A stretch of DNA of 64,000 nt from Shewanella marisflavi (GTDB lineage: Bacteria > Pseudomonadota > Gammaproteobacteria > Enterobacterales > Shewanellaceae). Shown piece by piece: positions 38,617 through 48,442 of the stretch. The notes under the pieces were generated by a model. It saw nothing but the letters and a program-made list of their open reading frames with translations. It was not told the origin of the DNA and searched no databases. The translations under genes were made by a program, and so were the position numbers. Numbering within the stretch: position 1 is the first letter of the stretch; every line of letters starts with the position of its first letter. The stretch spans positions 62,001 to 126,000 of the forward strand of contig NZ_JAKIKX010000009.1 of NCBI RefSeq assembly GCF_023283925.1, in the 5' to 3' direction.

Positions 38617-38664
38617 CCTAGTCAGTGGCCCAAGTGGTCAGGCTGACTAGGTTGCTTTTGTTTT
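38617..38664 (+). promoter_or_regulatory. Terminator-like hairpin in the greA leader
   Basis: Arms CCTAGTCAG (38617-38625) and CTGACTAGG (38643-38651) followed by TTGCTTTTGTTTT, directly before the greA ribosome site. E. coli greA also has terminators in its leader that yield the sRNA GraL, so attenuation is plausible. Confidence 0.55.
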
Positions 38665-38682
38665 AAGGAGACGAGTGTTCCT

Positions 38683-39159
38683 ATGAATAAGGTTCCAATG
38701 ACAGTTGTTGGTGCAGATCAACTACGTAAAGAGTTAGATTTTTTGAAGTTTGAGAAGCGACCAAAGATTGCTGAAGCCATTGGGGTTGCACGAGAACTTG
38801 GCGATCTGAAAGAGAATGCCGAATACCATGCGGCGCGTGAAGAGCAGGGCTTGTGTGAGGCGCGCGTGCGCGATATCGAAGGCAAGCTGTCTAATGCTCA
38901 GATCATCGATGTGACTAAGATGGAAAATACTGGTCGAGTGATCTTTGGCACAACTGTGACCATCTTAAATCTGGATACCGAAGAGGAATTTACCTATCGT
39001 ATCGTGGGAGAAGATGAAGCTGACATCAAGGCTAACTTGATCTCGGTAACGTCACCGATTGCCCGTGGTTTGATTGGAAAATCAGAAGGTGATGAAGTTT
39101 CTATTCAGACGCCGGGTGGCATGACAGATTATGAGATCACTGCGGTAGAGTATATTTAA
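38683..39159 (+). CDS. greA: Transcription elongation factor GreA
   Basis: 158 aa factor that rescues backtracked RNA polymerase by stimulating transcript cleavage. The N-terminal coiled coil includes the acidic tip [17 protein letters not shown]. The C-terminal FKBP-like domain contains [14 protein letters not shown] and [14 protein letters not shown]. Length equals E. coli GreA. AAGGAG is upstream, though ATG 38683 is at a longer distance than usual. Confidence 0.97.
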   Translation: MNKVPMTVVGADQLRKELDFLKFEKRPKIAEAIGVARELGDLKENAEYHAAREEQGLCEARVRDIEGKLSNAQIIDVTKMENTGRVIFGTTVTILNLDTEEEFTYRIVGEDEADIKANLISVTSPIARGLIGKSEGDEVSIQTPGGMTDYEITAVEYI

Positions 39160-39177
39160 GCACTGATGCTCAGCGAC

Positions 39178-39208
39178 AAAAAAGCCGCTATCTCTAGCGG
39201 CTTTTTTG
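39178..39208. terminator. Bidirectional terminator between greA and yhbY
   Basis: Stem AAAAAGCCGCTA / TAGCGGCTTTTT with loop TCTC; convergent genes on both sides. Confidence 0.92.
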
Positions 39209-39221
39209 TGTAGCCCAAGAG

Positions 39222-39521
39222 TTATTTCGCTCTTGGCACGGCAATCTTCATCTCTGGAGATTGACGGAATAGGACCAATACGTGACCGATGAGCTGAACC
39301 TTTTCAGCTTGAGTTTCGCGTACAATGGCGTCAACGACTGCATTTTTTAGCTCTCTGTCTCCAGAGGCAACTTTCACTTTGATTAATTCATGATGAGAGA
39401 GTGCATTATCAATTTCAGCCAGTACACCTTCAGTCAGGCCATTGGCACCAAGCTGTACAACAGGCTTGAGGTTATGCGCTAAGCCTTTTAGATGCTGTTT
39501 CTGTTTGGTTGTTAAGTTCAT
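39222..39521 (-). CDS. yhbY: Ribosome assembly RNA-binding protein YhbY (CRM domain)
   Basis: 99 aa CRM-domain protein associated with 50S precursor particles. It opens MNLTTKQKQHLKGLAHNLKP with the GANGLT loop, matching E. coli YhbY (97 aa). The start is ATG 39521; three extra codons from TTG 39530 are not needed. It is divergent from rlmE with about 90 bases between. Confidence 0.94.
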   Translation of the reverse strand: MNLTTKQKQHLKGLAHNLKPVVQLGANGLTEGVLAEIDNALSHHELIKVKVASGDRELKNAVVDAIVRETQAEKVQLIGHVLVLFRQSPEMKIAVPRAK

Positions 39522-39612
39522 TTCTACCAACTTTATGCTGAGTTACTGTTGAAAAACCGCTATTCTACCCTCATATAGCCTTTGTGTAACTCATATTTGT
39601 TGCGGATTTTAA

Positions 39613-40242
39613 ATGTCAGGTAAAAAACGAACAGCCAGTTCCGCCCGTTGGATGCAGGAACATTTCGATGATCATTATGTTAAGTTGTCGCAAAAACGGG
39701 GATTGCGTTCGCGCGCTGCGTTTAAAATTGAAGAGATACAACAAAAGGATAAGCTAATCCGTCCGGGCATGACAGTGGTTGACCTTGGGGCTGCTCCCGG
39801 TGGTTGGTCGCAGATTGCCGTTAAGTTGGCGGGTGACACGGGTAAGGTTATCGCCTGTGATATCTTACCTATGGACCCAATAGTGGGCGTTGACTTTCTT
39901 CAGGGAGATTTTCGTGAAGAAAAGGTACTCGACGCCTTACTTGAACGGGTAGGCGATGCTAAAGTTGATGTTGTGCTATCGGATATGGCGCCCAATATGA
40001 GTGGTACAGGTGGTGTGGATCAGCCGCGCGCCATGTATTTGGTGGAATTGGCACTTGATATGTGTCATCAAGTGTTGGCACCAAATGGTAGTTTTGCTGT
40101 CAAAGTCTTTCAGGGGGAGGGCTTTGATGAGTATATGAAGGCGGTTAAAGAGGCATTTACCACCGTCAAAACACGTAAGCCAGACTCGTCGCGACCGCGT
40201 TCGCGTGAAGTCTATCTTGTGGCGACAGGATACAAGTTGTAG
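39613..40242 (+). CDS. rlmE: 23S rRNA (uridine 2'-O)-methyltransferase RlmE
   Basis: 209 aa FtsJ/RrmJ methyltransferase acting on U2552 of 23S rRNA. SAM site [12 protein letters not shown]; catalytic K-D-K-E residues lie in [28 protein letters not shown] and the C-terminal SREVYLV. Length equals E. coli RrmJ (209). It lies upstream of ftsH with 45 bases between, the usual pair. Confidence 0.96.
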   Translation: MSGKKRTASSARWMQEHFDDHYVKLSQKRGLRSRAAFKIEEIQQKDKLIRPGMTVVDLGAAPGGWSQIAVKLAGDTGKVIACDILPMDPIVGVDFLQGDFREEKVLDALLERVGDAKVDVVLSDMAPNMSGTGGVDQPRAMYLVELALDMCHQVLAPNGSFAVKVFQGEGFDEYMKAVKEAFTTVKTRKPDSSRPRSREVYLVATGYKL

Positions 40243-40287
40243 TAACCTAACGTCAGTAACCGCAAGACTGTATGAGGTCTAGTAATT

Positions 40288-42258
40288 TTGAGTGATATGG
40301 CAAAAAATTTAATTCTCTGGGTTGTCATCGCCGTTGTGCTGATGTCAGTGTTTCAGGGCTACTCCCCCTCTTCATCGAATTCCATGAAGATGGATTATTC
40401 AACATTCTTGGACGATGTGCGTTCTGGACAGATTAATACTGTCGAAGTGAAGAGCGACCAGCGTACTATCGAGGGTACCAAAAGAACCGGGGAAAAATTT
40501 ACCACCATCATGCCTATGTATGACCAGGATCTGATCAATGATCTTGACCGTAAGGGTGTGACCATGAAGGGGCAGGAAGCGGAAGAGTCTGGTTTCTTAA
40601 CGCAGATCTTTATCTCTTGGTTCCCTATGCTATTGCTTATCGGGGTATGGATCTTCTTCATGCGCCAGATGCAAGGCGGTGGCGGTAAAGGCGCCATGTC
40701 TTTTGGTAAGAGTAAAGCCAAGCTGATGAGCGAAGATCAGATCAAGACGACCTTCGGTGACGTTGCTGGCTGCGACGAAGCGAAGGAAGATGTCAAAGAG
40801 CTGGTCGATTATCTGAAAGAGCCAACCAAGTTCCAGAAACTGGGTGGTCGTATCCCGACGGGCGTGCTGTTAGTGGGCCCACCAGGTACAGGTAAAACCT
40901 TGCTGGCTAAAGCCATTGCCGGCGAAGCTAAGGTGCCTTTTTTTACCATTTCGGGTTCTGATTTCGTAGAGATGTTTGTTGGTGTCGGTGCATCCCGTGT
41001 ACGTGACATGTTCGAACAAGCCAAGAAGTCGGCACCATGTATCATCTTTATCGATGAGATCGATGCTGTAGGTCGCCAGCGTGGCGCCGGTGTCGGTGGT
41101 GGTCACGATGAGCGTGAGCAGACCCTTAACCAGATGCTGGTTGAGATGGATGGTTTTGAGGGTAACGAGGGTATTATCGTTATCGCAGCAACCAACCGTC
41201 CCGATGTGTTGGATGCCGCCTTGCTACGTCCGGGACGTTTCGACCGTCAAGTGGTGGTTGGCCTGCCAGATGTGCGTGGTCGTGAGCAGATCCTTAAAGT
41301 GCATATGCGCAAGGTGCCTTTAGCCGATGATGTTAAGGCAAGCGTCATTGCCCGTGGTACGCCAGGTTTCTCTGGTGCCGATTTGGCTAACTTGGTGAAT
41401 GAGGCAGCGCTATTTGCCGCACGTGGTAACCGTCGTGTCGTTGGTATGGAAGAGTTTGAAAGTGCCAAAGATAAGATCATGATGGGCGCTGAGCGCCGTA
41501 CCATGGTGATGTCAGAGGAAGAGAAGGAGATGACTGCCTATCACGAAGCGGGTCACGCTATCGTTGGCTGTCTGGTTCCTGAGCATGATCCTGTGCATAA
41601 GGTCACTATTATTCCTCGTGGCCGTGCTCTTGGGGTAACCTTCTTCCTGCCTGAAGCCGATGCTATCAGTCAGAGTCGTCGTAAGTTAGAGAGCCAAATC
41701 TCGGTAGCCTACGGTGGCCGTATTGCCGAAGAGTTGATCTACGGTAGCGAGCGTGTGTCAACGGGAGCTTCTCAAGACATTAAGTATGCGACATCCATTG
41801 CGCGTAACATGGTGACCCAATGGGGCTTCTCTGAGAAGCTGGGCCCAGTCCTTTATGCCGAAGATGAAAATGAAGTCTTTTTAGGCCGTAGTATGGGTAA
41901 GTCACAGCATATGTCTGATGAGACTGCCAAGGTTATTGATGACGAAGTGAAAATTCTTATCGATAGCAACTACGGAAGAGCTCATACTTTCCTAACAGAA
42001 AATATGGACATCCTTCATGCAATGAAAGATGCCTTGATGAAGTACGAGACTATCGACGCGACACAAATTGAAGATCTGATGGCTCGCCGCGAAGTGCGCG
42101 CACCAGCTGATTGGAACATGGATGAAAACGGTTCTAACGGCAAAGGAAAAGGCGGTCATGGTGAAGCTGTTGAGACTACTGATAAGGCCGAGCAAAGCGT
42201 TGAGGCTGAGCCTGCCAGTGAACCAAAAGAAGGTGATGAATCACCTGTGGTTAAGTAA
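40288..42258 (+). CDS. ftsH: ATP-dependent zinc metalloprotease FtsH
   Basis: 656 aa membrane AAA+ protease degrading membrane and regulatory proteins. Two transmembrane helices (about 7-23 and 105-125) are followed by Walker A GPPGTGKT, Walker [16 protein letters not shown], an SRH region ([19 protein letters not shown]) and protease motif HEAGH. The C-terminal tail is acidic and disordered. I prefer TTG 40288 (GAGG 10 bases upstream, giving MSDMAKN) over ATG 40297. Confidence 0.97.
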   Translation: MSDMAKNLILWVVIAVVLMSVFQGYSPSSSNSMKMDYSTFLDDVRSGQINTVEVKSDQRTIEGTKRTGEKFTTIMPMYDQDLINDLDRKGVTMKGQEAEESGFLTQIFISWFPMLLLIGVWIFFMRQMQGGGGKGAMSFGKSKAKLMSEDQIKTTFGDVAGCDEAKEDVKELVDYLKEPTKFQKLGGRIPTGVLLVGPPGTGKTLLAKAIAGEAKVPFFTISGSDFVEMFVGVGASRVRDMFEQAKKSAPCIIFIDEIDAVGRQRGAGVGGGHDEREQTLNQMLVEMDGFEGNEGIIVIAATNRPDVLDAALLRPGRFDRQVVVGLPDVRGREQILKVHMRKVPLADDVKASVIARGTPGFSGADLANLVNEAALFAARGNRRVVGMEEFESAKDKIMMGAERRTMVMSEEEKEMTAYHEAGHAIVGCLVPEHDPVHKVTIIPRGRALGVTFFLPEADAISQSRRKLESQISVAYGGRIAEELIYGSERVSTGASQDIKYATSIARNMVTQWGFSEKLGPVLYAEDENEVFLGRSMGKSQHMSDETAKVIDDEVKILIDSNYGRAHTFLTENMDILHAMKDALMKYETIDATQIEDLMARREVRAPADWNMDENGSNGKGKGGHGEAVETTDKAEQSVEAEPASEPKEGDESPVVK

Positions 42259-42291
42259 GCTTCATTGCGATAGATAAAACGCATAATGTCA

Positions 42292-42318
42292 GAAAACCCC
42301 GTCAGGGGTTTTCTTGTT
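42292..42318 (+). terminator. Terminator after ftsH
   Basis: Stem GAAAACCCC / GGGGTTTTC, loop GTCA, moderate T tract. Confidence 0.8.
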
Positions 42319-42351
42319 TCAGTTAACCAGTAATAGATTAAGGGGCCTGTC

Positions 42352-43200
42352 TTGCAACAAGGGTTTCAACTCGTCAGTGGCGATAAATGCCTGGATCTTT
42401 CACAGCCTAGGGTGATGGGGATCCTCAATGTTACTCCAGATTCATTTTCAGACGGTGGCCGTTTTACTAGCATAGAGCGCGCTTGTCGCCATGCCGATGA
42501 GTTGGTGGCACAAGGTGCCTATTTTATCGATATTGGCGGCGAGTCAACCCGCCCCGGTGCTGCCGAAGTCAGTGTTCAAGATGAGCTGGACAGAGTTATT
42601 CCGTTAGTCGAATATGTCAGTCGTCATCACGATGTGTGGATATCGGTGGATACCAGTAAACCTGAGGTGATGGCTGAGGCGGTCGCCGCTGGCGCGCATT
42701 TGATTAATGATGTACGCGCCTTACAAGAGCCCGGTGCTTTAGCGGTAGCGGCAAAGCTCAATGTGCCTGTTTGTTTGATGCATATGCAGGGACAACCGCG
42801 AACTATGCAGGACTCGCCTGTTTATCAGGATCTCATCGGTGATATCAGTCAGTTTTTTGAGCAACGAATCAGCGCTTGTTTGGCAGCTGGAATTAGACGA
42901 GAAAACCTGCTCTTGGACCCTGGCTATGGTTTTGGCAAAACCTTATCCCACAACTATGAGTTATTGAATCGTCAGGGTGAGCTCGCGTCTTTTGGTTTGC
43001 CTGTGCTTATAGGGTTATCGCGCAAGAGCATGATAGGCAATCTGTTAAATGTTCCTGTGGGTGAGCGACTGGCCGGCAGTCTGACCGCCGCGCTCTTGAG
43101 TATTCAGCATGGCGCGCATATTATCCGAGTCCATGATGTAAAACCGACCATGGATATGATCAGGGTCATGCAGGCTACGGCCAATTATCAGGCATTATAG
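42352..43200 (+). CDS. folP: Dihydropteroate synthase
   Basis: 282 aa folate-pathway enzyme joining DHPPP and p-aminobenzoate, the sulfonamide target. Signatures are VMGILNVTPDSFSDGG, DIGGESTRPGAAEVS and GLSRKSMIG. The start is TTG 42352 with AGGGG about seven bases upstream. It stands between ftsH and glmM as in E. coli. Confidence 0.96.
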   Translation: MQQGFQLVSGDKCLDLSQPRVMGILNVTPDSFSDGGRFTSIERACRHADELVAQGAYFIDIGGESTRPGAAEVSVQDELDRVIPLVEYVSRHHDVWISVDTSKPEVMAEAVAAGAHLINDVRALQEPGALAVAAKLNVPVCLMHMQGQPRTMQDSPVYQDLIGDISQFFEQRISACLAAGIRRENLLLDPGYGFGKTLSHNYELLNRQGELASFGLPVLIGLSRKSMIGNLLNVPVGERLAGSLTAALLSIQHGAHIIRVHDVKPTMDMIRVMQATANYQAL

Positions 43201-43279
43201 ATTAAAGTGCTGCCTAGAGGGCGGCAAGAAACGAGTGGATCACAGACATTAGCTCCTAGGAGGAGCCGAGGTAGAACAA

Positions 43280-44611
43280 GTGAGAAAATTTTTCGGAACC
43301 GATGGTATTAGAGGTAAAGTTGGCGCGGGTAAGATGACCCCTGAATTGGCGCTTAAACTTGGTTGGGCGGCTGGACGAGTCTTATCCCGTATCGGCACTA
43401 AGAAGGTGATCATAGGTAAGGATACCCGTATTTCAGGGTATCTGTTCGAATCCGCGATGGAAGCAGGTCTGTCTGCGGCAGGCTTAAATGTGATGCTGAT
43501 GGGGCCTATGCCAACACCTGCAGTCGCTTACTTGACCCGCACCTTTAGGGCTGAAGCGGGTGTGGTGATCAGCGCCTCTCATAATCCTTACTATGACAAC
43601 GGTATCAAGTTTTTCTCTACCGACGGCAGTAAGCTGGATGACGAGGTTGAGCTAGAAATCGAGCGAGAACTTGAAAAACCACTGGAGTGTGTTGAGTCAC
43701 ACCTGCTGGGTAAGGTGTCTCGTATTGATGACGCTGCAGGTCGTTATATCGAATACTGTAAGGGTAACTTCCCGGCAGAGCATACCCTAAACGGCCTAAA
43801 AATCGTGGTCGATTGTGCCCATGGTGCCACGTACCATATCGCACCGAGTGTGTTTCGTGAGCTAGGTGCTGAGGTGATCGCCATTGGCGATAAACCCAAT
43901 GGCATCAATATCAATCATGAGGTAGGTGCTACCTCTATGGGTAAGATACGTGAAACAGTGATCGCCGAGAAGGCGGATCTGGGTATAGCACTCGATGGCG
44001 ACGGTGATCGCATCATGATGGTCAATCGTCATGGTAAGGTGATTGACGGTGACGAGATCCTCTATATCTTAGCTTGTGATGCCCAAGACCGAGGCGTGTT
44101 AAAGGGCGGTGTGGTAGGCACCCTGATGTCAAACCTGGGTCTCGATTTGGCGCTAAAGGCGCGTGATATTCCCTTCGCCCGCTCAAAGGTGGGTGACCGC
44201 TATGTGATGGAGCTGCTCAAAGAGAAGGAATGGCGTATCGGCGGAGAAAACTCTGGTCACATCCTAAACCTGGATCATGGCACCACAGGTGATGGCATAG
44301 TGGCCGGTATCTTGGTGTTGGCAGCCATGTGTCGTAAGCAGGCGACGCTTGAAGAGCTGACTGAAGGTATTAAGATGCTACCTCAGGTGCTGGTAAACGT
44401 GCGCTTCGAAGGGAGTCATGACCCTCTCAAGGCTGACAGCGTGTTAAACGCTCAAGCGGAAGTTGAGGCTAAGCTAGGTGAGCGTGGCCGCGTACTCCTA
44501 CGTAAGTCAGGTACTGAACCCTTGATCCGCGTGATGGTTGAAGGTGATGTAGCCAGCGATGTGAAGGCCCACGCCAACTATATTGCCGAAGCGATCAAGG
44601 CTTTGGTTTAA
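43280..44611 (+). CDS. glmM: Phosphoglucosamine mutase
   Basis: 443 aa enzyme converting glucosamine-6-phosphate to glucosamine-1-phosphate for cell-wall precursors. The phosphoserine is S100 in [13 protein letters not shown]; the metal loop is DGDGDRIMM; the C-terminal phosphate-binding loop is [12 protein letters not shown]. It starts with GTG 43280. Confidence 0.97.
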   Translation: MRKFFGTDGIRGKVGAGKMTPELALKLGWAAGRVLSRIGTKKVIIGKDTRISGYLFESAMEAGLSAAGLNVMLMGPMPTPAVAYLTRTFRAEAGVVISASHNPYYDNGIKFFSTDGSKLDDEVELEIERELEKPLECVESHLLGKVSRIDDAAGRYIEYCKGNFPAEHTLNGLKIVVDCAHGATYHIAPSVFRELGAEVIAIGDKPNGININHEVGATSMGKIRETVIAEKADLGIALDGDGDRIMMVNRHGKVIDGDEILYILACDAQDRGVLKGGVVGTLMSNLGLDLALKARDIPFARSKVGDRYVMELLKEKEWRIGGENSGHILNLDHGTTGDGIVAGILVLAAMCRKQATLEELTEGIKMLPQVLVNVRFEGSHDPLKADSVLNAQAEVEAKLGERGRVLLRKSGTEPLIRVMVEGDVASDVKAHANYIAEAIKALV

Positions 44612-44620
44612 CGCTTAGCA

Positions 44621-44661
44621 CAGGAATTAGCCTTGTCGGGTTAATTCCTGCCCTATTTTTT
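44621..44661 (+). terminator. Probable terminator after glmM
   Basis: Stem CAGGAATTA / TAATTCCTG with a 12-base loop, then CCCTATTTTTT. Confidence 0.65.
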
Positions 44662-44778
44662 GTGTGTGAGAATAAAAAGTAATCGCTTCGACGGTTTATC
44701 GCAAAAAATCGAGATTTAGGTATTGTAACTTAACAAGTGGTTCGCTATTATTCAGCCCGCTTTCAGAAGGAGACAGTG

Positions 44779-45561
44779 ATGGCCCTAAGACGCCCAATGG
44801 TCGCTGGTAACTGGAAAATGAACGGTACTGCGCAACTAGCGCAAGAGTTATTTACCAAGTTTGCTACCAAGCTTCAAGATGATTCTGCGGAAGTGGTCTT
44901 ATGTCCGCCAACTATTTTTCTTGAAAGTGTACGTCAGCAGTTAGACGCTAATAAAGAAGCCTTAAACGGTTGTCTGGTTCGGATGGGTGCGCAAAACCTA
45001 AGTCAGCATGACTTTGGCGCCTATACCGGTGAAGTGTCTGGGCAGATGTTAAAAGATTCTGGATGTCGCTATGTGATTATCGGTCACTCAGAGCGTCGTA
45101 GAATGTACGGCGAAACCAGCGATATCGTGGCGGAGAAATTTGCCGCTGCACAGAAGCATGGTTTGACCCCTATATTATGTGTAGGTGAGTCTGGCCCAGC
45201 TCGAGAAGCAAGACGCACCTTTGAGGTGATTACGGAAGAGTTGGATGTGGTCATCGAGAAGAATGGCACCATGGCTTTTGATAATGCAATTATCGCCTAT
45301 GAGCCGCTTTGGGCTGTAGGGACAGGTAAGAGCGCTACGCCAGAGCAGGCGCAAGAAGTACATGCGTTTATTCGCAAGCGTCTCTCTGAAGTGTCTCCGT
45401 TTATCGGAGAGAATATCAGGATTTTGTACGGTGGTAGCGTAACGCCGAGTAATGCAGCAGATCTATTTGCGCAGCCTGATGTAGATGGTGGACTGATAGG
45501 CGGTGCTAGCTTAAACTCTACCGAGTTTTTAAGTTTATGTTCGATAGCGATGAGCGCATAA
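44779..45561 (+). CDS. tpiA: Triose-phosphate isomerase
   Basis: 260 aa glycolytic enzyme interconverting DHAP and G3P. Catalytic residues: K in GNWKMNG, H in IIGHSERR, E in [12 protein letters not shown]. The start is ATG 44779 (AAGGAGA five bases upstream), giving [13 protein letters not shown]. An open frame from 44737 is longer than the family. secG starts one base after its stop. Confidence 0.97.
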   Translation: MALRRPMVAGNWKMNGTAQLAQELFTKFATKLQDDSAEVVLCPPTIFLESVRQQLDANKEALNGCLVRMGAQNLSQHDFGAYTGEVSGQMLKDSGCRYVIIGHSERRRMYGETSDIVAEKFAAAQKHGLTPILCVGESGPAREARRTFEVITEELDVVIEKNGTMAFDNAIIAYEPLWAVGTGKSATPEQAQEVHAFIRKRLSEVSPFIGENIRILYGGSVTPSNAADLFAQPDVDGGLIGGASLNSTEFLSLCSIAMSA

Positions 45562-45562
45562 T

Positions 45563-45907
45563 ATGTACGAAGTTCTAATGGTTATTTACTTGTTGGTTGC
45601 GTTAGGCCTGATTGGCTTAATCCTCATCCAGCAAGGGAAAGGTGCTGACATGGGAGCCTCTTTTGGCGCCGGTGCTTCAGCAACATTGTTCGGTTCTTCT
45701 GGTTCGGGTAATTTTTTAACTCGTTCTACGGCGATTCTGGCGATTGCTTTCTTTGCCCTAAGTTTGACAATTGGCAATTTGAGCGCGAACCACACCAAGG
45801 CTGAAGAATCTTGGAAAGATTTAGGTGCCGACGCGGCAGCAGTGACTGAACAAGTGACTGACGCAGCACAAGATGCACCAAAGTCAGAAGATAAAATCCC
45901 TGACTAA
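45563..45907 (+). CDS. secG: Preprotein translocase subunit SecG
   Basis: 114 aa inner-membrane subunit of the SecYEG channel. Two transmembrane helices (about 2-22 and 53-72) are separated by the conserved [17 protein letters not shown] loop. The tail is acidic. It is coupled to tpiA and followed by tRNA-Leu, as in E. coli where secG precedes leuU. Confidence 0.95.
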   Translation: MYEVLMVIYLLVALGLIGLILIQQGKGADMGASFGAGASATLFGSSGSGNFLTRSTAILAIAFFALSLTIGNLSANHTKAEESWKDLGADAAAVTEQVTDAAQDAPKSEDKIPD

Positions 45908-45972
45908 TTGCTCGAAAGAGCAAACGTAACCCTAGGTTGCGTGACTGGAAGACTCGAGTAGCCTCACTACTC
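45908..45972 (+). promoter_or_regulatory. Two short hairpins between secG and tRNA-Leu
   Basis: TTGCTC-GAAA-GAGCAA (45908-45923) and GAGTAG-CCTCA-CTACTC (45956-45972). Neither has a T tract. They may be processing points of a secG-tRNA transcript. Confidence 0.4.
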
Positions 45973-46008
45973 AAAAACAGAATCAACCAGTCTAAGTAAT
46001 GATCACAT

Positions 46009-46094
46009 GCGGATGTGGTGGAATTGGTAGACACGCCATCTTGAGGGGGTGGTGAGCTATGCTCGTGAGGGTTCAAGTCCCTCCATCCGCACCA
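46009..46094 (+). tRNA. tRNA-Leu (GAG)
   Basis: 86 nt including encoded CCA. The acceptor stem is GCGGATG / CATCCGC, the D arm AATTGGTAGACACG, and the anticodon stem CCATC / GGTGG with GAG at 46043-46045. There is a long variable arm typical of tRNA-Leu and the T arm GGTTCAAGTCC. Confidence 0.97.
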
Positions 46095-46197
46095 AATTTA
46101 GATTGAGTCTTACTTAATCTGAATCGGTAAAGTAAAACATGAGTTTCGCTTTATCATTGCAAATATTGTTCTCTATCAATATAATTGCAGCAGTTGA

Positions 46198-46274
<77 letters not shown>

Positions 46275-46329
46275 GCTTCCCAGTGATGAAGTTTATCTTC
46301 ATTTCTGTTACAGGTTCTGAATGATATGA

Positions 46330-46351
46330 CCTCGTGATTACGGGGTTTTTT
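46330..46351 (+). terminator. Terminator after the initiator tRNA
   Basis: Stem CCTCGT / ACGGGG with one T-G pair, loop GATT, then six T. Confidence 0.75.
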
Positions 46352-46395
46352 GTTATCTGGACTTTTGAAATATCGTCATTTGATGATGTCGTACT

Positions 46396-46417
46396 GGGGC
46401 TTTATGCCCTTTTTTGT
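46396..46417 (+). promoter_or_regulatory. Attenuator-like hairpin in the rimP leader
   Basis: GGGGC-TTTAT-GCCC followed by TTTTTTG, ending six bases before the GGGGGG ribosome site of rimP. Terminator-like hairpins just upstream of rimP are a known feature of the gammaproteobacterial rimP leader. Confidence 0.6.
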
Positions 46418-46433
46418 TTTTCGGGGGGTAACC

Positions 46434-46889
46434 TTGGCAACTTTAGAAAGTAAGCTGGAACAGATGCTTATCGCACCAGTTGAAGCATTGGGCCATAGTC
46501 TGTGGGGACTTGAGTATGTGCAAGCAGGCAAGCATTCAGTGCTGCGTGTATATATAGATAATGAAAACGGCATTTTTATCGATGATTGTGCCGATGTCAG
46601 TCGCCAGATCAGTGCCGTGCTCGACGTCGAGGACCCGATCTCGAACGAATACACATTAGAAGTTTCTTCGCCTGGTGTAGATAGACCATTATTTACTGCA
46701 GAGCAGTATGCGCAATACACAGGTGAAACCGTAAAGGTACAACTGACTATGCCTGTCGCTGGTAGTCGTAATTTAAAAGGGACCGTCACGGGCGTTGAGG
46801 GGCAGATGCTGACTCTTACTGTTGATGGCAACGAACTGATTATTGCCTTGGATAATATCCGTAAGGGCAACCTAATCGCTAAGTTTTGA
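46434..46889 (+). CDS. rimP: Ribosome maturation factor RimP
   Basis: 151 aa 30S assembly factor. Family stretches are [38 protein letters not shown] and [21 protein letters not shown]. The start is TTG 46434, six bases after a GGGGGG site, giving (M)[11 protein letters not shown]. The open frame from 46350 would add 28 residues through the attenuator. It is first of rimP-nusA-infB-rbfA-truB. Confidence 0.95.
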   Translation: MATLESKLEQMLIAPVEALGHSLWGLEYVQAGKHSVLRVYIDNENGIFIDDCADVSRQISAVLDVEDPISNEYTLEVSSPGVDRPLFTAEQYAQYTGETVKVQLTMPVAGSRNLKGTVTGVEGQMLTLTVDGNELIIALDNIRKGNLIAKF

Positions 46890-46916
46890 TGGATTCGAGC
46901 TGAACGAGGCAAGAGA

Positions 46917-48416
46917 ATGAACAAAGAGATTCTGCTAGTCGCTGAGGCGGTTTCAAATGAGAAGGCCGTGCCACGCGAAAAGATTTTTGAAGCGTTGGAA
47001 ATCGCGTTAGCTACAGCAACCAAGAAAAAATATGAAGGCGATATTGAGGTTCGTGTCGCTATCGATCGTAAGACTGGTGAGTACGAAACCTTCCGTCGTT
47101 GGATGGTGGTTGAAGATCATGGTGAGGCGCTGGAAAATCCATTCCGCGAGATCACGCTTGAAGCCGCTCGCTATGAAAACCCAGAGATCCAAGTGGGTGA
47201 TTATATCGAAGACGAGATTGAGTCAGTTGTCTTTGACCGTATTACTACACAAACCGCTAAGCAAGTGATTGTGCAGAAGGTGCGTGAAGCAGAACGTGCA
47301 CAAATCGTTGATCAGTTCCTCGAGAAAGAGGGTGAGCTAATCACGGGTGTGGTGAAGAAGAGTAACCGTGAAAGCGTGGTTGTCGACCTCGGAAACAATG
47401 CCGATGCCGTGCTGTTTAAGGAAGACCTTATTTCGCGTGAAAGCTTCCGTCCGGGTGACCGTGTACGTGCGCTGCTTTATGCCGTGCGTCCTGAGGCGCG
47501 TGGTGCGCAGCTGTTCCTGACCCGTACCAAGCCAGACATGCTGATTGAGCTGTTCCGCGTAGAAGTACCTGAGATCGCCGATGAGATGATCGAGATCATG
47601 GGCGCTGCTCGTGACCCTGGTTCTCGCGCTAAGATCGCGGTGAAATCAAACGACCGTCGCATCGATCCTATCGGTGCCTGTGTGGGTATGCGCGGCGCGC
47701 GTGTTCAAGCGGTTTCAAATGAATTAGGCGGCGAGCGTGTTGATATCGTGCTTTGGGACGACAACCCAGCGCAATTTGTGATCAATGCGATGGCGCCCGC
47801 CGATGTGGCCTCTATCATAGTTGACGAAGATAACCATTCAATGGATATCGCGGTAGAAGCCGATTCACTGGCGCAAGCCATTGGCCGTAACGGTCAAAAC
47901 GTACGTTTAGCCACTCAGTTATCGGGCTGGGAGCTGAACGTGATGACAGTGGAAGATATGCAGGCTAAACACCAGGCAGAAAGTGCCAAGGTTGTTAACC
48001 TGTTCGTTTCTGCACTGGATGTCGATGAAGATTTTGCTCAAGTATTGGCTGATGAAGGTTTTACCTCACTTGAAGAAGTGGCCTATGTACCTGAGTCAGA
48101 ACTACTTGAAATCGACGGCTTCGACGAGGAGATCGTTGAGGCACTCAGAGAGCGCGCTAAGGCTGCAATCTCTACACGGGCTTTGGCATCCGAAGAGGCA
48201 CTCGATGGTGCTGAGCCAAGCGAAGATTTACTTGCCCTAGAAGGTTTAGAACGTCATTTGGCGTACGTGTTGGCAAGTAAAGGCGTAATTACGCTTGAAG
48301 ATTTAGCCGAACAAGGCATTGATGATTTGATCGAGATTGAAGAATTAACAGAAGAAAAGGCTGGTGAGCTCATCATGGCAGCCCGCAATATCTGTTGGTT
48401 TGGCGAAGAAGCTTAA
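46917..48416 (+). CDS. nusA: Transcription termination/antitermination factor NusA
   Basis: 499 aa RNA-polymerase-binding factor. In order: N-terminal RNAP-binding domain, S1 domain (about 135-200), two KH domains (including [19 protein letters not shown] and [13 protein letters not shown]) and two C-terminal acidic repeats with helix-hairpin-helix character. It starts 27 bases after rimP with GAGGCAAGAG upstream. Confidence 0.97.
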   Translation: MNKEILLVAEAVSNEKAVPREKIFEALEIALATATKKKYEGDIEVRVAIDRKTGEYETFRRWMVVEDHGEALENPFREITLEAARYENPEIQVGDYIEDEIESVVFDRITTQTAKQVIVQKVREAERAQIVDQFLEKEGELITGVVKKSNRESVVVDLGNNADAVLFKEDLISRESFRPGDRVRALLYAVRPEARGAQLFLTRTKPDMLIELFRVEVPEIADEMIEIMGAARDPGSRAKIAVKSNDRRIDPIGACVGMRGARVQAVSNELGGERVDIVLWDDNPAQFVINAMAPADVASIIVDEDNHSMDIAVEADSLAQAIGRNGQNVRLATQLSGWELNVMTVEDMQAKHQAESAKVVNLFVSALDVDEDFAQVLADEGFTSLEEVAYVPESELLEIDGFDEEIVEALRERAKAAISTRALASEEALDGAEPSEDLLALEGLERHLAYVLASKGVITLEDLAEQGIDDLIEIEELTEEKAGELIMAARNICWFGEEA

Positions 48417-48442
48417 GTCGATCAACAGAGGGGATTTTACAG

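Noticed and set aside
46376-47023. 215-codon minus-strand ORF over rimP/nusA
   Set aside because: Antisense shadow of two well-identified genes with no initiation signal.
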